21,518 nt of DNA, taken from contig DISP01000111.1 of NCBI GenBank assembly GCA_002421995.1, positions 1 to 21,518 on the forward strand, read 5' to 3'. Of the stretch, positions 7,977 through 16,534 are shown in pieces. The stretch is from Bacteroidales bacterium UBA6207 (lineage in GTDB: Bacteria; Bacteroidota; Bacteroidia; Bacteroidales; F082). Within the stretch, counting starts at the first letter, position 1, and each line of letters starts with the position of its first letter. The notes under the pieces were generated by a model. That model was not told the origin of the DNA and searched no databases. It saw only the letters and a program-made list of their open reading frames with translations. The translations under genes were made by a program, and so were the position numbers.

Positions 7977-9026
7977 TCATCGTTTATTTTGTTTCTGGTT
8001 TGAAGCAGGTTTGATAATGATTTTTCTTTTGGTAAAAGTTCCGTCGTCCTGATACTGCGGTGCTTGTTCTTCGTAAACAAAAGGCGAAGCCAACTTCAAC
8101 AAAGCCAGCACCTCGCTTAACGTTTCGTTTTCGAAGGTGGCCCTGAACCGCAGGTCTTTGATGTCGCCCGCTATTTCAATTTCAGCATTGTATTGATAGC
8201 TTAGACGGTTCGCGATGTCGCTGAGGCGATCGTTTCGGAAGATGATTTTTCCATCTTTCCAGGCGAAAAATTTATAGGCGTCTGTTTCCTCCAAACTTGT
8301 ATGACCGTTTAGCACATCAAACCGCAGGTTTTGGTTGGGTTTCAAGGGGTATTCTGATTTGCCCCTGGCAGTACTGACGGTGACTTTTCCTTCGGCCAGT
8401 GTCACAAAATTTGTTGCCAGCTCCTTGTATGCCATCACATTGAACCGTGTTCCGGTGGCAGTTACATCAAAATGCCTGGTCTGCACGGTGAAGGGCTTTT
8501 TTACATCAGCGCTGACTTCAAAGTAAGCTTCGCCATTCAGTTTAACAATCCGTTCGCCGGCATCAAATTTTTCGGGATAGCTGATGGTACTTCCGGCGTT
8601 GAGCCAAACCTTTGATCCATCAGGAAGCTGAAGCTGACTCATCGCACCAAAGGCGCTTGTGGTCTGAATCCAGTTGTTGGCAGACTCAGAATGCTGTCTG
8701 GTTTGAAACAGCAGAAACATGGAGCCAAGCAAAAGTGGAATAAACAAAACCGCTGCAATTCTCTGTAGCAGTGGCAATATTTTTCTTCGTGCCGGTTTCG
8801 GATTGATTTGTTTCAAGGCAGCATCAAAGGATTTTTCGACATCCAGATTTGGGTGCAGCGCTGAATCCCATAATGCTTTCGATTCTTTGAAGTAACGAAG
8901 ATTTTCATCGTTTTCAGCTAACCAGTTTTCGAGTTGCCGACATTCGTCAGATGTTGCAGTACCACCCAAAAAACGGGCAATCAACATGTCAACAGATTCG
9001 GGTTCGGACATTGAATAGTGTTCCAT
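7977..9026 (-). CDS. FecR-family anti-sigma factor
   Basis: A 349-residue inner-membrane regulator. The N-terminal cytoplasmic part (about 1-85) should bind the sigma factor. A single membrane helix (about 86-107) leads to a periplasmic FecR domain (about 123-218; motifs LPDGSKVWLNAGSTISYP, GEAYFEV, GTRFNVMAY) and a DUF4974-type C-terminal domain (about 256-325; FRNDRLSDIANRLS). That C-terminal part, typical of Bacteroidota FecR proteins, is thought to contact the STN domain of the partner SusC. The start at 9026 is preferred; ATG 9011 is also possible, while the in-frame ATG at 9161 would overlap the sigma gene by 74 bases and add an unrelated extension. It sits directly between its sigma factor and its transporter, the classic cell-surface signalling order. 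Confidence 0.93.
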   Translation of the reverse strand: MEHYSMSEPESVDMLIARFLGGTATSDECRQLENWLAENDENLRYFKESKALWDSALHPNLDVEKSFDAALKQINPKPARRKILPLLQRIAAVLFIPLLLGSMFLLFQTRQHSESANNWIQTTSAFGAMSQLQLPDGSKVWLNAGSTISYPEKFDAGERIVKLNGEAYFEVSADVKKPFTVQTRHFDVTATGTRFNVMAYKELATNFVTLAEGKVTVSTARGKSEYPLKPNQNLRFDVLNGHTSLEETDAYKFFAWKDGKIIFRNDRLSDIANRLSYQYNAEIEIAGDIKDLRFRATFENETLSEVLALLKLASPFVYEEQAPQYQDDGTFTKRKIIIKPASNQKQNKR

Positions 9027-9087
9027 AGTATTGTATAGACGTTTAATAAAAGAATTACCACACAAAAAGAAGAGATTTTTTTCTTTT

Positions 9088-9654
9088 TTATTCGGCTTCT
9101 CCCAGAAAATCGTTAAGACTGATCCGCAGCAGTCCCACTGCCTTGCTGATTTGGTATTCAACGGTGCGCACTGAGATTCCGGCCTGATCAGCTATTTGCT
9201 GGTAAGACATGGCTTCGAAGCGATTTTTTCTGAACGCATCAGCATACTCCTGCGGGATTGCTTTGAGTGCACGTTCAAGAGCCTGCTGCAATTGACTGAA
9301 ATGAATAAACTCATCCGTTATGTCGTGTGTGAGCAGTGATAAACCTGGTGTCGCGGCAATATGGCGTTTAACAATATGTTTGTGCCTGAGATAGTCAATG
9401 CACTTATTGCGCACTGCTTTCATCAGGTATGATTTCAGTGAGAAGGTGATTGTCAGATCTTCCCTGATTTCCCAGAGGTGTACAAGCGTTTCCTGTGTGA
9501 TTTCTTCGGCTGATGTTTTGTCGCGCAAAATACCAAAGGCAAAGCGAAACAGGACAGGAAATTGTTCACGGTAGATCGTTTTAAACGCCTCCATGTCTCC
9601 CGATTTCAATTGACCGGTAAGCCATGTTTCATGTGCAGCATTTAAACCATCCAT
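9088..9654 (-). CDS. ECF-type RNA polymerase sigma-70 factor
   Basis: A 188-residue extracytoplasmic-function sigma factor. Region 2 spans about residues 26-92 (FRFAFGILRDKTSAEEITQE, YLMKAVRNKCIDYLR). Region 4 spans about 122-176, with a helix-turn-helix (SYQQIADQAGISVRTVEYQI). Regions 3 and 1.1 are missing, as expected for this class. The stop is 61 bases before the fecR start, so the two are likely co-transcribed. It should direct transcription of the susC-susD-LamG genes when FecR relays ligand binding. A Bacteroidota-type promoter lies just upstream with a very short leader. ATG 9654 is the first possible start and gives the usual length. Confidence 0.95.
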   Translation of the reverse strand: MDGLNAAHETWLTGQLKSGDMEAFKTIYREQFPVLFRFAFGILRDKTSAEEITQETLVHLWEIREDLTITFSLKSYLMKAVRNKCIDYLRHKHIVKRHIAATPGLSLLTHDITDEFIHFSQLQQALERALKAIPQEYADAFRKNRFEAMSYQQIADQAGISVRTVEYQISKAVGLLRISLNDFLGEAE

Positions 9655-9670
9655 CCTTTGTTTCTTTCGA

Positions 9671-9700
9671 CAAAGTTAGTGGTTTTAATCAATTTGCAAA
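9671..9700 (-). promoter_or_regulatory. Bacteroidota-type promoter of the sigma/fecR genes
   Basis: On the minus strand TTTG (9700-9697), an 18-base spacer, then TAACTTTG (9678-9671) match the -33 TTTG and -7 TANNTTTG elements read by the primary sigma factor of Bacteroidota. A start about 6 bases downstream would leave a leader of only about 10 bases before the ATG at 9654. This suggests housekeeping expression of the regulator pair, in contrast to the susC operon. Confidence 0.55.
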
Positions 9701-9770
9701 CGATTGTTGTATCAGGATGTAATTATAAGCCGGCTTCCGAACAGCAAAGCACCGGTTGCGGCATAGCAGA

Positions 9771-10676
9771 TTACTTTACAAGTTGTTCGAGCATATCCTC
9801 GATGTCGCCTGGTGTTGACATGATTTTGCTGAAAGTTCCCATTGTCAGATCAGGAAAAGACAAGGCAATGCGGTAGCGGCCATGCAACATATGCACCTCT
9901 TTGCCGATAACCAACACTTCATAGGGCAAAAAAGCTGTATGTTTTGGATTTCCCTTGTCAATGATGGGCAGGAATTTGGCTTCACCATTTGGTCCACCGA
10001 GTGCAAAGCCATAGAGACAAAGCTCCTTGCCGGGAACACTCACTTTATAAACCAGTTTAACACCGGGCGTTCCTTTTTTTGCTGAAGCATCAATTTTGGC
10101 TACAGCAGCCGTAAAGCTTTCAAAACTCCCAAGCTCAACGGTATCTTCGAAATAGGGCATCCCCATCATATAATGATAACGCTGCAGGTCCTGACCACTG
10201 ATTCCATTTTCTGAACCAAATGGTGTGCCTGCGAAAGTTCCCGATGCCTTCATCACGCCTTCAATTTGCTTGTTGAATGCAGTAATATGCGCTGTAACCT
10301 TGCTGTAATCCTTTTGAAAATAAGCATTAGCCCAATAAAACGGATTGGTATAGCTGACGAGTGTTTTTCCGCCTTCGCTGGTGATTCCGATCTTCATTGC
10401 CGAAGCGAAAGCACTTAGTCCACCTGTTTTTTGCACCGCAGCTTCCAATTCTGACGAGCCAATCACAAAAATCCAGCGGCTCATATCATCGCCGGGTTGA
10501 TACTGACCCAAAAGCTTCAAGCCCTGCGACTGAAGCCCGGCTTCGATTTTCGACTTGATTTCAGGCACCGGTCCCGTTGTCTCAAGACCAAGAATGTAAG
10601 GTTTAAGCAAAGATTGTCCTGTTGCACTGCCCGTTGTCAAAAGCAATACAAATAATAAACTGTAAAGTGTTTTCAT
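9771..10676 (-). CDS. Secreted protein with two DUF302-like domains
   Basis: A 301-residue protein with a clear Sec signal peptide (1-20, ending ATGQ). The two halves share a layout like the DUF302 fold. The first (about 40-120) has helix, strand and then KIGITSEGGKTLVSYTNP. The second (about 180-300) has LPYEVLVIGKEVHMLHGRYRIALSFPDL and a closing TPGDIEDMLEQL helix. In DUF302 a short beta pair (xxIxVxxxxGKxxVSYxNP) and a C-terminal helix are typical, so assignment is by pattern, not by search. No enzyme motif, membrane anchor or T9SS domain is seen; it is probably periplasmic. The function of DUF302 proteins is not established. It is 116 bases upstream of the sigma gene on the same strand with no clear terminator between, but the sigma gene has its own promoter. 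Confidence 0.6.
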   Translation of the reverse strand: MKTLYSLLFVLLLTTGSATGQSLLKPYILGLETTGPVPEIKSKIEAGLQSQGLKLLGQYQPGDDMSRWIFVIGSSELEAAVQKTGGLSAFASAMKIGITSEGGKTLVSYTNPFYWANAYFQKDYSKVTAHITAFNKQIEGVMKASGTFAGTPFGSENGISGQDLQRYHYMMGMPYFEDTVELGSFESFTAAVAKIDASAKKGTPGVKLVYKVSVPGKELCLYGFALGGPNGEAKFLPIIDKGNPKHTAFLPYEVLVIGKEVHMLHGRYRIALSFPDLTMGTFSKIMSTPGDIEDMLEQLVK

Positions 10677-10988
10677 TTTATCTGATTTGGTGCTGTAAAT
10701 GTATCAGAAAAATTCAATCGTCTGCAATTTGTTTTAAAAACAAAAAAAACATTTTCAGGCGGTTTATTGAAACAGCAACAACCCCTTAGCTTTTGAGAAA
10801 AAATCTGGCAGATTGATTGTTCTCAAATCTTTGTCAGTGCAAATCATTTTTAGTCAGTCAATAATGTCTGGCACTTGAGCTTTAATTTCGAGAGTGGGGT
10901 ATGTACAGAATGATTGTCTGGTTTTACTAATGTAAATGACAGACATGAATGATGTACATAACGAAGCCATCGGAATGGAAGACAAGCA
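10677..10988. other. Intergenic region, no gene recognised
   Basis: These 312 bases lie between two minus-strand genes. I see no ORF of useful length, no tRNA and no T-tailed hairpin. The part next to the DUF302-like gene is A/T-rich and includes TACATTTA on the minus strand (10703-10696). That differs by one base from the TANNTTTG element and has an ATTG 21 bases further upstream, so it may be that gene's promoter. Confidence 0.4.
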
Positions 10989-12317
10989 CTATCTGAAGAG
11001 TTTCACGATATCGTTGCCGTTGGCATAAATCATCAAAGCAAACAGGATAATCATTCCGATGATTTGGGCCACTTCCATAAATTTATCGCTTGGTTTGCGA
11101 CGTGCAACAATTTCATACATCAGGAAAGCAACGTGTCCTCCGTCGAGAGCAGGAATCGGCAAAAGATTGAGCACAGCCAGCATGATTGATAAGAATGCTG
11201 TGAGGCGCCAAAAGCTTTCCCAATGAAACTCGGCAGGAAAAATACTTCCGATGGTGATAAATCCACCCACGCTCTCATAGGCTTTAACTTCGGGCGAAAA
11301 GAGCAGTTTCAGCTGTTTCAGATAGCCTCCGATCCCATCCACTGTTTTTGCCATGCCGGCAGGAACCGCCTGAACAACCGTAAAGTCTTTCTGGTTGAGT
11401 GTGAAAAATGCATCCAATTGCTGCTTCGGAAACACCCCGATAAAACCAGCTTCGGGCACATCCATCGCATAGCTGAGTGTGTCGGCACCCCGGATAACAC
11501 TTACACTAACGTTTTGACCTTTATACTGTTGAATAGCCTCCCTGAAATCCTGAAAATACCTGATCACACGGCCATTGATGCCCAACAGGCTATCACCTTG
11601 CAGCAGACCTGCATCGCGGGCAGGCGAATTTTCGGGGAAAGATTCCACGATGAATGGAATCCTCACCGTCAAAAACATGGGCGATTTGTGCTTGACAAGT
11701 TTCCCGATTGCGCCCTCCGGCAATTGCAATGTTTGCCGCTGACCTTCGCGCACCACCTCAATCGTCTTTGCCTCTTCAAGAATGAGTGTTAAGGGAATTT
11801 TATTAAAATCCTCCACATATTGCCCATCCACCGAAACGATTTTATCGCCGTTTCTCAGGCCAAACTCCCTTGCAAGAGAGTCGGTGGCAACACCATATTT
11901 ATTGGCTTCTGAGGTAGAAAGGTATTGCTCGCCGTAGGCACTCAGCATCCCGATATAGATTACAAAAGCCAGAACAACGTTCATGATCACGCCGCCAAGC
12001 ATGATGATCAATCTTTGCCATGCGGGTTTTGAGCGAAACTCCCAGGGTTGGGCAGGCTGTTTCATAGCTTCCTTGTCGAGCGACTCGTCAATCATGCCGG
12101 AAATCTTCACATAGCCCCCCAGGGGAAGCCATCCCATACCGTATTCGGTCCCTTTCCAGGTAAATTTAAAGAGTGAAAACCAGGGATTGAAAAAAAGATA
12201 AAACTTCTCCACACGGGTTTTAAACATTTTGGCTGCTGCAAAGTGGCCGAACTCATGCACAATCACAAGGATTGACAGGCTGAGCAAAAGCTGTAAAATC
12301 TTGATAAGTATTTCCAT
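10989..12317 (-). CDS. rseP: RseP-type site-2 zinc metalloprotease
   Basis: A 442-residue inner-membrane protease of the S2P/M50 family that cuts transmembrane segments, for example of anti-sigma factors or leftover signal peptides. The zinc motif HEFGH is at 21-25, in the first membrane helix, and the third ligand motif LDGGH is at 391-395. The conserved GGVIMN segment (108-113) marks the second helix. Two PDZ domains follow in the periplasm (around 149-210 and 233-290, each with the A-GL--GD--L-I-G pattern). Length and order match RseP of Bacteroidota. All catalytic residues are present. It has no tight operon partner here. It lies 1.3 kb from the sigma/FecR pair; whether FecR is its substrate is only a possibility. 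Confidence 0.95.
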   Translation of the reverse strand: MEILIKILQLLLSLSILVIVHEFGHFAAAKMFKTRVEKFYLFFNPWFSLFKFTWKGTEYGMGWLPLGGYVKISGMIDESLDKEAMKQPAQPWEFRSKPAWQRLIIMLGGVIMNVVLAFVIYIGMLSAYGEQYLSTSEANKYGVATDSLAREFGLRNGDKIVSVDGQYVEDFNKIPLTLILEEAKTIEVVREGQRQTLQLPEGAIGKLVKHKSPMFLTVRIPFIVESFPENSPARDAGLLQGDSLLGINGRVIRYFQDFREAIQQYKGQNVSVSVIRGADTLSYAMDVPEAGFIGVFPKQQLDAFFTLNQKDFTVVQAVPAGMAKTVDGIGGYLKQLKLLFSPEVKAYESVGGFITIGSIFPAEFHWESFWRLTAFLSIMLAVLNLLPIPALDGGHVAFLMYEIVARRKPSDKFMEVAQIIGMIILFALMIYANGNDIVKLFR

Positions 12318-12677
12318 TGAAGGACTTTATGATTCTAAGGGTTACATTCAGGAGCGTTGATTTGAATGAATACAATAGCTCCTTTCTATTAAAACAGGCG
12401 GCAAGATTACGAAAAAAAAGCCAAATGACCGCCTGCTCTTTTGTCAAATAGTGTTAAGTGTATCAGCACAAAAAGTGAATGTCGAAGCATTTTGCCAATT
12501 GGCAACCAATATACGGTTGGAAAAAGATTTTTTACGTGCCTATTCGGCATATCCGGTGATAGAGCACTAAAGTATTGATTCAGAATACAGTTAGGGATTT
12601 TTACAGGGATTAACGACTGACCTGAAGAACCTGCCCAACGAAACAATCAGGCATTACCGTCAAGCAAGAATGACAGA
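12318..12677. other. Intergenic region with a 14-base palindrome
   Basis: These 360 bases between rseP and the M23 gene contain no convincing gene. They hold a perfect palindrome TTGCCAATTGGCAA (12492-12505). They also hold an inverted repeat CAGGCGG/CCGCCTG near 12395-12436 with a long A-rich loop, on the upstream side of rseP. On the minus strand TAATCTTG, one mismatch from TANNTTTG, lies inside that loop and could serve rseP. A 14-base palindrome is expected about once by chance in a window this size, so any operator role is speculative. Confidence 0.35.
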
Positions 12678-13565
12678 CTAAAACCTCACATAATCTTCGG
12701 GGTTTACCGGAGCAGCGTTGAACCACAATTCAAAATGCAGATGTGGTCCGGTTGAGAGCTCACCCGATTCGCCAATAATGCCAATAGGCTCGCCTGCTTT
12801 GACAAAGTCACCCTCGCGTTTGAGCAAAACGGAATTGTGTTTGTAAACCGAGACAAAATTCCCGGCATGTTGAATCCCGATCACATGCCCTTTTTCGACT
12901 GTCCAGTCAGCAAAAACAACAGTGCCCTCGAGTGTAGATTTGATAGCTTCGTTGCTTCGCGAAACAATGTCAACACCATAATGACGTTGTGCCGGATTGA
13001 ATTTGTTGGTAACTGTTCCGCGCACAGGTGTGAAAAAACTCGAAACTGTGGTGGCGCGCCGGCGTGCTTCCGGTATCAGAGAGGGATCGGTTTGGATGCT
13101 ATACTTTTCGGCTTTTTCAAATTCGGCCCTGAGTTCACGCTCTTCGTCAGAATGAATGAGATTGATAGTGTCGTAGGCCGATCCCGACTTTGGCACAGAG
13201 GCGCCCTGCAACTCCTGTGTTTGCGACTCAAAATCTCGACCTTCGATGATGCGTTTAATGTTGTCGAAATAGCGTTGTTTTTGACGAAACACATCCTCGA
13301 GTGAGTCGGCGGAGCGTTGCAGCTGATACACCCTTCTGTTGAGGTTTACATCTGTATAACCCGGTATATATTCCCTGAGCGAAGTGAAAGCGATGATGTA
13401 GCTGGTGATGAAAATCAGAAAAACACTTCCGCTCGTAACAAGCACAAACACATTCATCCTGCTAAGTCTCAGACTAAACTTCTCTTCAAAAGTTTCGTCG
13501 TGAAAAATTACAAGACGGTATTTGTCACGCAGCTTTTGATACCATTTTTCATTTTTCTGCTTCAT
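12678..13565 (-). CDS. Membrane-anchored M23 (LytM-like) peptidase
   Basis: A 295-residue envelope protein with a short basic cytoplasmic tail, one membrane helix (about 38-60), a coiled-coil stretch (about 75-125), and a C-terminal M23 domain (about 180-290). The zinc and catalytic residues are intact: H195 and D199 in HYGVDI, and H275 and H277 in HLHFEL. It should therefore be an active peptidoglycan endopeptidase acting in the periplasm during growth or division, though some family members work as scaffolds. The ATG at 13565 (MKQKNEKWYQ) is preferred over 13619, which would add an 18-residue extension that overlaps the promoter-like site. The gene is divergent from porW/sprE. Confidence 0.92.
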   Translation of the reverse strand: MKQKNEKWYQKLRDKYRLVIFHDETFEEKFSLRLSRMNVFVLVTSGSVFLIFITSYIIAFTSLREYIPGYTDVNLNRRVYQLQRSADSLEDVFRQKQRYFDNIKRIIEGRDFESQTQELQGASVPKSGSAYDTINLIHSDEERELRAEFEKAEKYSIQTDPSLIPEARRRATTVSSFFTPVRGTVTNKFNPAQRHYGVDIVSRSNEAIKSTLEGTVVFADWTVEKGHVIGIQHAGNFVSVYKHNSVLLKREGDFVKAGEPIGIIGESGELSTGPHLHFELWFNAAPVNPEDYVRF

Positions 13566-13595
13566 TGTGAAAAAGCATTGATTTTTCGTCGGCTG

Positions 13596-13603
13596 CAAAT
13601 GTA
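13596..13603 (-). promoter_or_regulatory. Candidate -7 promoter element of the M23 gene
   Basis: TACATTTG on the minus strand fits TANNTTTG exactly and is followed by GC as in several other promoters of this window. No good TTTG lies at the -33 distance. It is 30 bases upstream of the chosen ATG, and its presence supports 13565 as the start rather than 13619. Confidence 0.4.
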
Positions 13604-13793
13604 TAAAAAGGCGCAACACCGCAGGGTTATTTAGGACTATTTCACATTGTCAGTCAGAAAGCTTTATGCAGAAAATGTCGAAAACACGCTGATAACACAT
13701 TCGTTATGTATCATTTAGCAAACTAAAAGAAGAAATTGACTATGCAAAAGCAATCAAAGATTTTAAAGCATCGGCTTTTTCGGCAGGATTGCT

Positions 13794-13801
13794 TATTTTT
13801 G
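13794..13801 (+). promoter_or_regulatory. Candidate -7 promoter element of the porW/sprE operon
   Basis: TATTTTTG fits TANNTTTG and lies 71 bases before the ATG at 13873. The -33 region is T-rich (13775-13780) but has no exact TTTG at normal spacing. It would drive the five-gene run through folE. An AAGGAG at 13851-13856 lies between it and the start codon, rather far for a ribosome binding site. Confidence 0.4.
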
Positions 13802-13872
13802 TCGTTTGTAAAATATAAAAGCGAAGGCTGTACAAAATATTTGCCCCGAAAAGGAGTTAATGATCAAAACGA

Positions 13873-16524
13873 ATGAGTGTGCATTTGCTGAATAAATCCT
13901 TTTTCCGACTGATGCTGTTGCTGTTGGCTTTTCAGACAGTTAGCTGTTCAACTAAAAAAAATACCTGGACAAGACGTACCTATCATAACCTTACCAGTCA
14001 TTATAATGTTTACTGGAACGGAAATGAAAGCATGAAGACAGGGCTTACCGATCTGCGAAAGACAGCCACCGACGACTACTCCAAAGTGTTGAGGGTTTTC
14101 AATTACGGAACGAAAGCTGATGTGTCCAAAATCAACGCCCCGATGGAAAGAGCTATCGAAAAAGGCGCTATTGGCATTCAAAAACACTCTATGGTATTTG
14201 GCGGAAAAGAAAAGGTTAATTGGATTGATGACAGCTACCTGATGATGGGGAAAGCACATTTCTACAAAAAAGACTTTATCAGCGCCAAAAGAACCTTCGA
14301 TTTTATTGCTACCCAATTCAATTACAACCCAATTACTTATACGGCTCAGATGTGGCTTGCTGCTACTTTTCAGGAAATGGAACAGTTTGAGAAAGCCGCG
14401 CCACTTTTCGAGGCACTCGAAGCCAAAAGAACGATGGGACAAACACCCGATGAGGTGAATAAAAACCTGTTGCTCTTTATTGCCGACTACAATATTGTTC
14501 GCGGTAACTACGACAAAGCATTGTCCTATCTTAATGAAAGTATGCCCCTTATAAAGTCTAAACATCTGAAAACGAGGGTGATGTTTATAACTGCCCAAAT
14601 ACATCAGATCAGAGGCGAAAACATGAAAGCCATTGCGCTTTACCGTCAGGTTATTAAGCGCAACCCGGGATTTGACATGGATTTTGAAGCAAGAATCAAT
14701 ATGGCAAGGGTGTTTGATGGTTCCCAGGGCGACAGCAAAGCCATCGTCAAACTGCTTCAAAAAATGCTGAAAGACATTAAATATGAAGATTATTATGACA
14801 AAGTGTATTATGCACTTGCCGAGATAGCACTTCGCGAAAACAACGAGCCGCTCGAAATGAAACACCTTGCAAAATCTGTTTCATCGAGCACCAAAAACAA
14901 ACAGCAGAAGTCAACATCAGCATTGAAACTTGCTTCGATATATTTCAGCAAAAATGAATACGTCCTTTCCCAGGCGTATTATGATACTGCTGTAGGATCT
15001 TTACCACGTGAATATCCGGGCTATGACAGCATCAGGCTCAGAGCCTCCATTCTTAGTGAACTTGTAGAAGACCTGACCACCATCAAGCGCCAGGACAGCC
15101 TTTTGAAGCTGGCCAACATGGACTCAACAGCACGCATGGCGGTGATTGACGGCATTATCAAATCGCTTGAAGAAGCCGACAGAAAACGCGAAGCAGAAGA
15201 ACGCGAAGCAGAGCGCAACGTATTGATGTCGAATCAGTTTGTTGATCGCACATCCAATGTGAGCCAAAGCGCTGAATGGTATTTTTACAATCCGAACACC
15301 CTGAGTTTTGGCTATACCGAATTTTTGAGAAAATGGGGGCGGCGCAAACTCGAAGACAACTGGCGCATCAGCGACAAACAAAGCATCAGCTTCGAAAGCA
15401 TCGAAAGTGTGGCACTCGACGGAAACGCTCCCGGCGGCGGTTCAAGTGACAGTACGGCAAAATTTACCGACCGCGATAAAGGATACTATCTCCGCGATAT
15501 CCCACTCACCGATGAAGCAAAAACAGAATCACTGAAACAAATCGAAGATGCTTTCAACAACCTTGGCTATTCCTACAAAGAAAAACTCCAGGATTTTCCG
15601 CGCTCAATTGACGCTTACACACAGCTTAACACACGTTTCCCGCAAAGTGAATACAGTTTGCAGTCGTGGTATGCACAATATAAGATGCACTCCCAACTTG
15701 GCAATACAAGCGAGGCAGAGCATTTTAAACAACTGATTTTAAGCAATTATCCAAATACTGACTATGCAAGGGTGATTGAAGACCCTGACTATTTTGTCCG
15801 CAAGGCAGCAGTGGCCGATGCCTCGCTCGCATTTTACGAACAGACCTTCGACGCCTACAAAAATGAAGAATTTTTCAGGGTAATGCTCAACACAAACAAA
15901 GCCCGAAACCTGTATCCCGAAGATGTGGATTTGCTTCCACGTTTTGATTTTTTGAGGGCTATTGCAAAAGGAAGGCTCGAAACGGTTGATTCAATGGCTG
16001 TTGCACTTGAAGCCATTGTAAAAACCTATCCAACACATCCGGTTGCCAGCCCGGCAGCTGCTATTCTGCGCAATATGAACAAGGAGTTCAATATGAATAT
16101 CGAAGTGCCTGATCTGCCGGGTGATACAGCTTCTGCAGAAGCTGAAAGCTCCGTTTATGTTTTTGCCGAAAATGAAGCACATATGGTGATGATCGTTGCA
16201 AAAAGTGAATCTGTGCGTATTGATCCTTTAAAGGTGAGGCTTTCGGATTTTAACAATAAAGATTTCAAAAGTGCGCAACTTATCATCAAAAGCTTGCTGC
16301 TCGACAACGACAGATCACTCGTGACAATCGGCAACTTCAGCAGCAGCACTGCAGCTTTGGACTATGCAAACGCGCTTCAGCTCTCAGACTATGTTTTTGG
16401 TGGCATCACACGTCAGGATATCAGCGTGAACCCGATTTCGATGGTAAATTATCCGGTGTTTTACAGGTTGAAAGACGAGGCTGAATATGAAAAATTCCGA
16501 AAAAAACACTATATCACAAAATAA
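13873..16524 (+). CDS. porW: PorW/SprE-like T9SS tetratricopeptide lipoprotein
   Basis: An 883-residue lipoprotein matching the PorW (Porphyromonas) / SprE (Flavobacterium) family, needed for type IX secretion. The signal peptide ends in TVSC with the lipid cysteine at residue 25, followed by the family hallmark STKKNTWTRRTYHNLTSHYN and YNVYWNGNES. Tetratricopeptide-type helices cover about 105-400 (WIDDSYLMMGKAHFYKKDF, YDKALSYLNESM, AIALYRQVIKRNP). A charged coiled coil lies at about 437-457. Further repeats run around 575-640, and a C-terminal domain ends EYEKFRKKHYITK. PorW is thought to link the PorK/N ring to the translocon on the periplasmic side of the outer membrane. Its presence agrees with the two T9SS cargo proteins in the window. 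It is first in a run with bactofilin, AtpZ, AtpI-like and folE genes. Confidence 0.9.
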   Translation: MSVHLLNKSFFRLMLLLLAFQTVSCSTKKNTWTRRTYHNLTSHYNVYWNGNESMKTGLTDLRKTATDDYSKVLRVFNYGTKADVSKINAPMERAIEKGAIGIQKHSMVFGGKEKVNWIDDSYLMMGKAHFYKKDFISAKRTFDFIATQFNYNPITYTAQMWLAATFQEMEQFEKAAPLFEALEAKRTMGQTPDEVNKNLLLFIADYNIVRGNYDKALSYLNESMPLIKSKHLKTRVMFITAQIHQIRGENMKAIALYRQVIKRNPGFDMDFEARINMARVFDGSQGDSKAIVKLLQKMLKDIKYEDYYDKVYYALAEIALRENNEPLEMKHLAKSVSSSTKNKQQKSTSALKLASIYFSKNEYVLSQAYYDTAVGSLPREYPGYDSIRLRASILSELVEDLTTIKRQDSLLKLANMDSTARMAVIDGIIKSLEEADRKREAEEREAERNVLMSNQFVDRTSNVSQSAEWYFYNPNTLSFGYTEFLRKWGRRKLEDNWRISDKQSISFESIESVALDGNAPGGGSSDSTAKFTDRDKGYYLRDIPLTDEAKTESLKQIEDAFNNLGYSYKEKLQDFPRSIDAYTQLNTRFPQSEYSLQSWYAQYKMHSQLGNTSEAEHFKQLILSNYPNTDYARVIEDPDYFVRKAAVADASLAFYEQTFDAYKNEEFFRVMLNTNKARNLYPEDVDLLPRFDFLRAIAKGRLETVDSMAVALEAIVKTYPTHPVASPAAAILRNMNKEFNMNIEVPDLPGDTASAEAESSVYVFAENEAHMVMIVAKSESVRIDPLKVRLSDFNNKDFKSAQLIIKSLLLDNDRSLVTIGNFSSSTAALDYANALQLSDYVFGGITRQDISVNPISMVNYPVFYRLKDEAEYEKFRKKHYITK

Positions 16525-16534
16525 ACTGAAAATC

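Larger units (their letters stand above)
13566..13872. other. Divergent intergenic region between the M23 and porW/sprE genes
   Basis: These 307 bases separate two divergent envelope genes and contain a -7 element for each direction (13596-13603 minus, 13794-13801 plus), about 190 bases apart. Between them I see only A/T-rich sequence with no ORF of note, no clear operator repeat, and no RNA gene. Confidence 0.5.

Noticed and set aside
9027..9161. FecR start inside the sigma gene
   Set aside because: It would overlap the sigma coding sequence by 74 bases and add a cysteine/tryptophan-rich extension unlike FecR proteins.
11223..11792. 189-codon plus-strand open frame inside rseP
   Set aside because: Antisense to the PDZ part of an intact RseP; no family features.
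13948..14865. Long open frame of 305 codons on the minus strand inside porW
   Set aside because: It lies wholly antisense to a well-supported gene, its translation is rich in F, H and C without any domain pattern, and it has no signal or partner; it is a shadow of porW codon use.
16487..16534. Longer bactofilin start overlapping the end of porW
   Set aside because: The extra 16 residues are polar and not typical of bactofilins; the ATG at 16535 gives the usual short tail and a 10-base gap after porW, although the longer start cannot be fully excluded.
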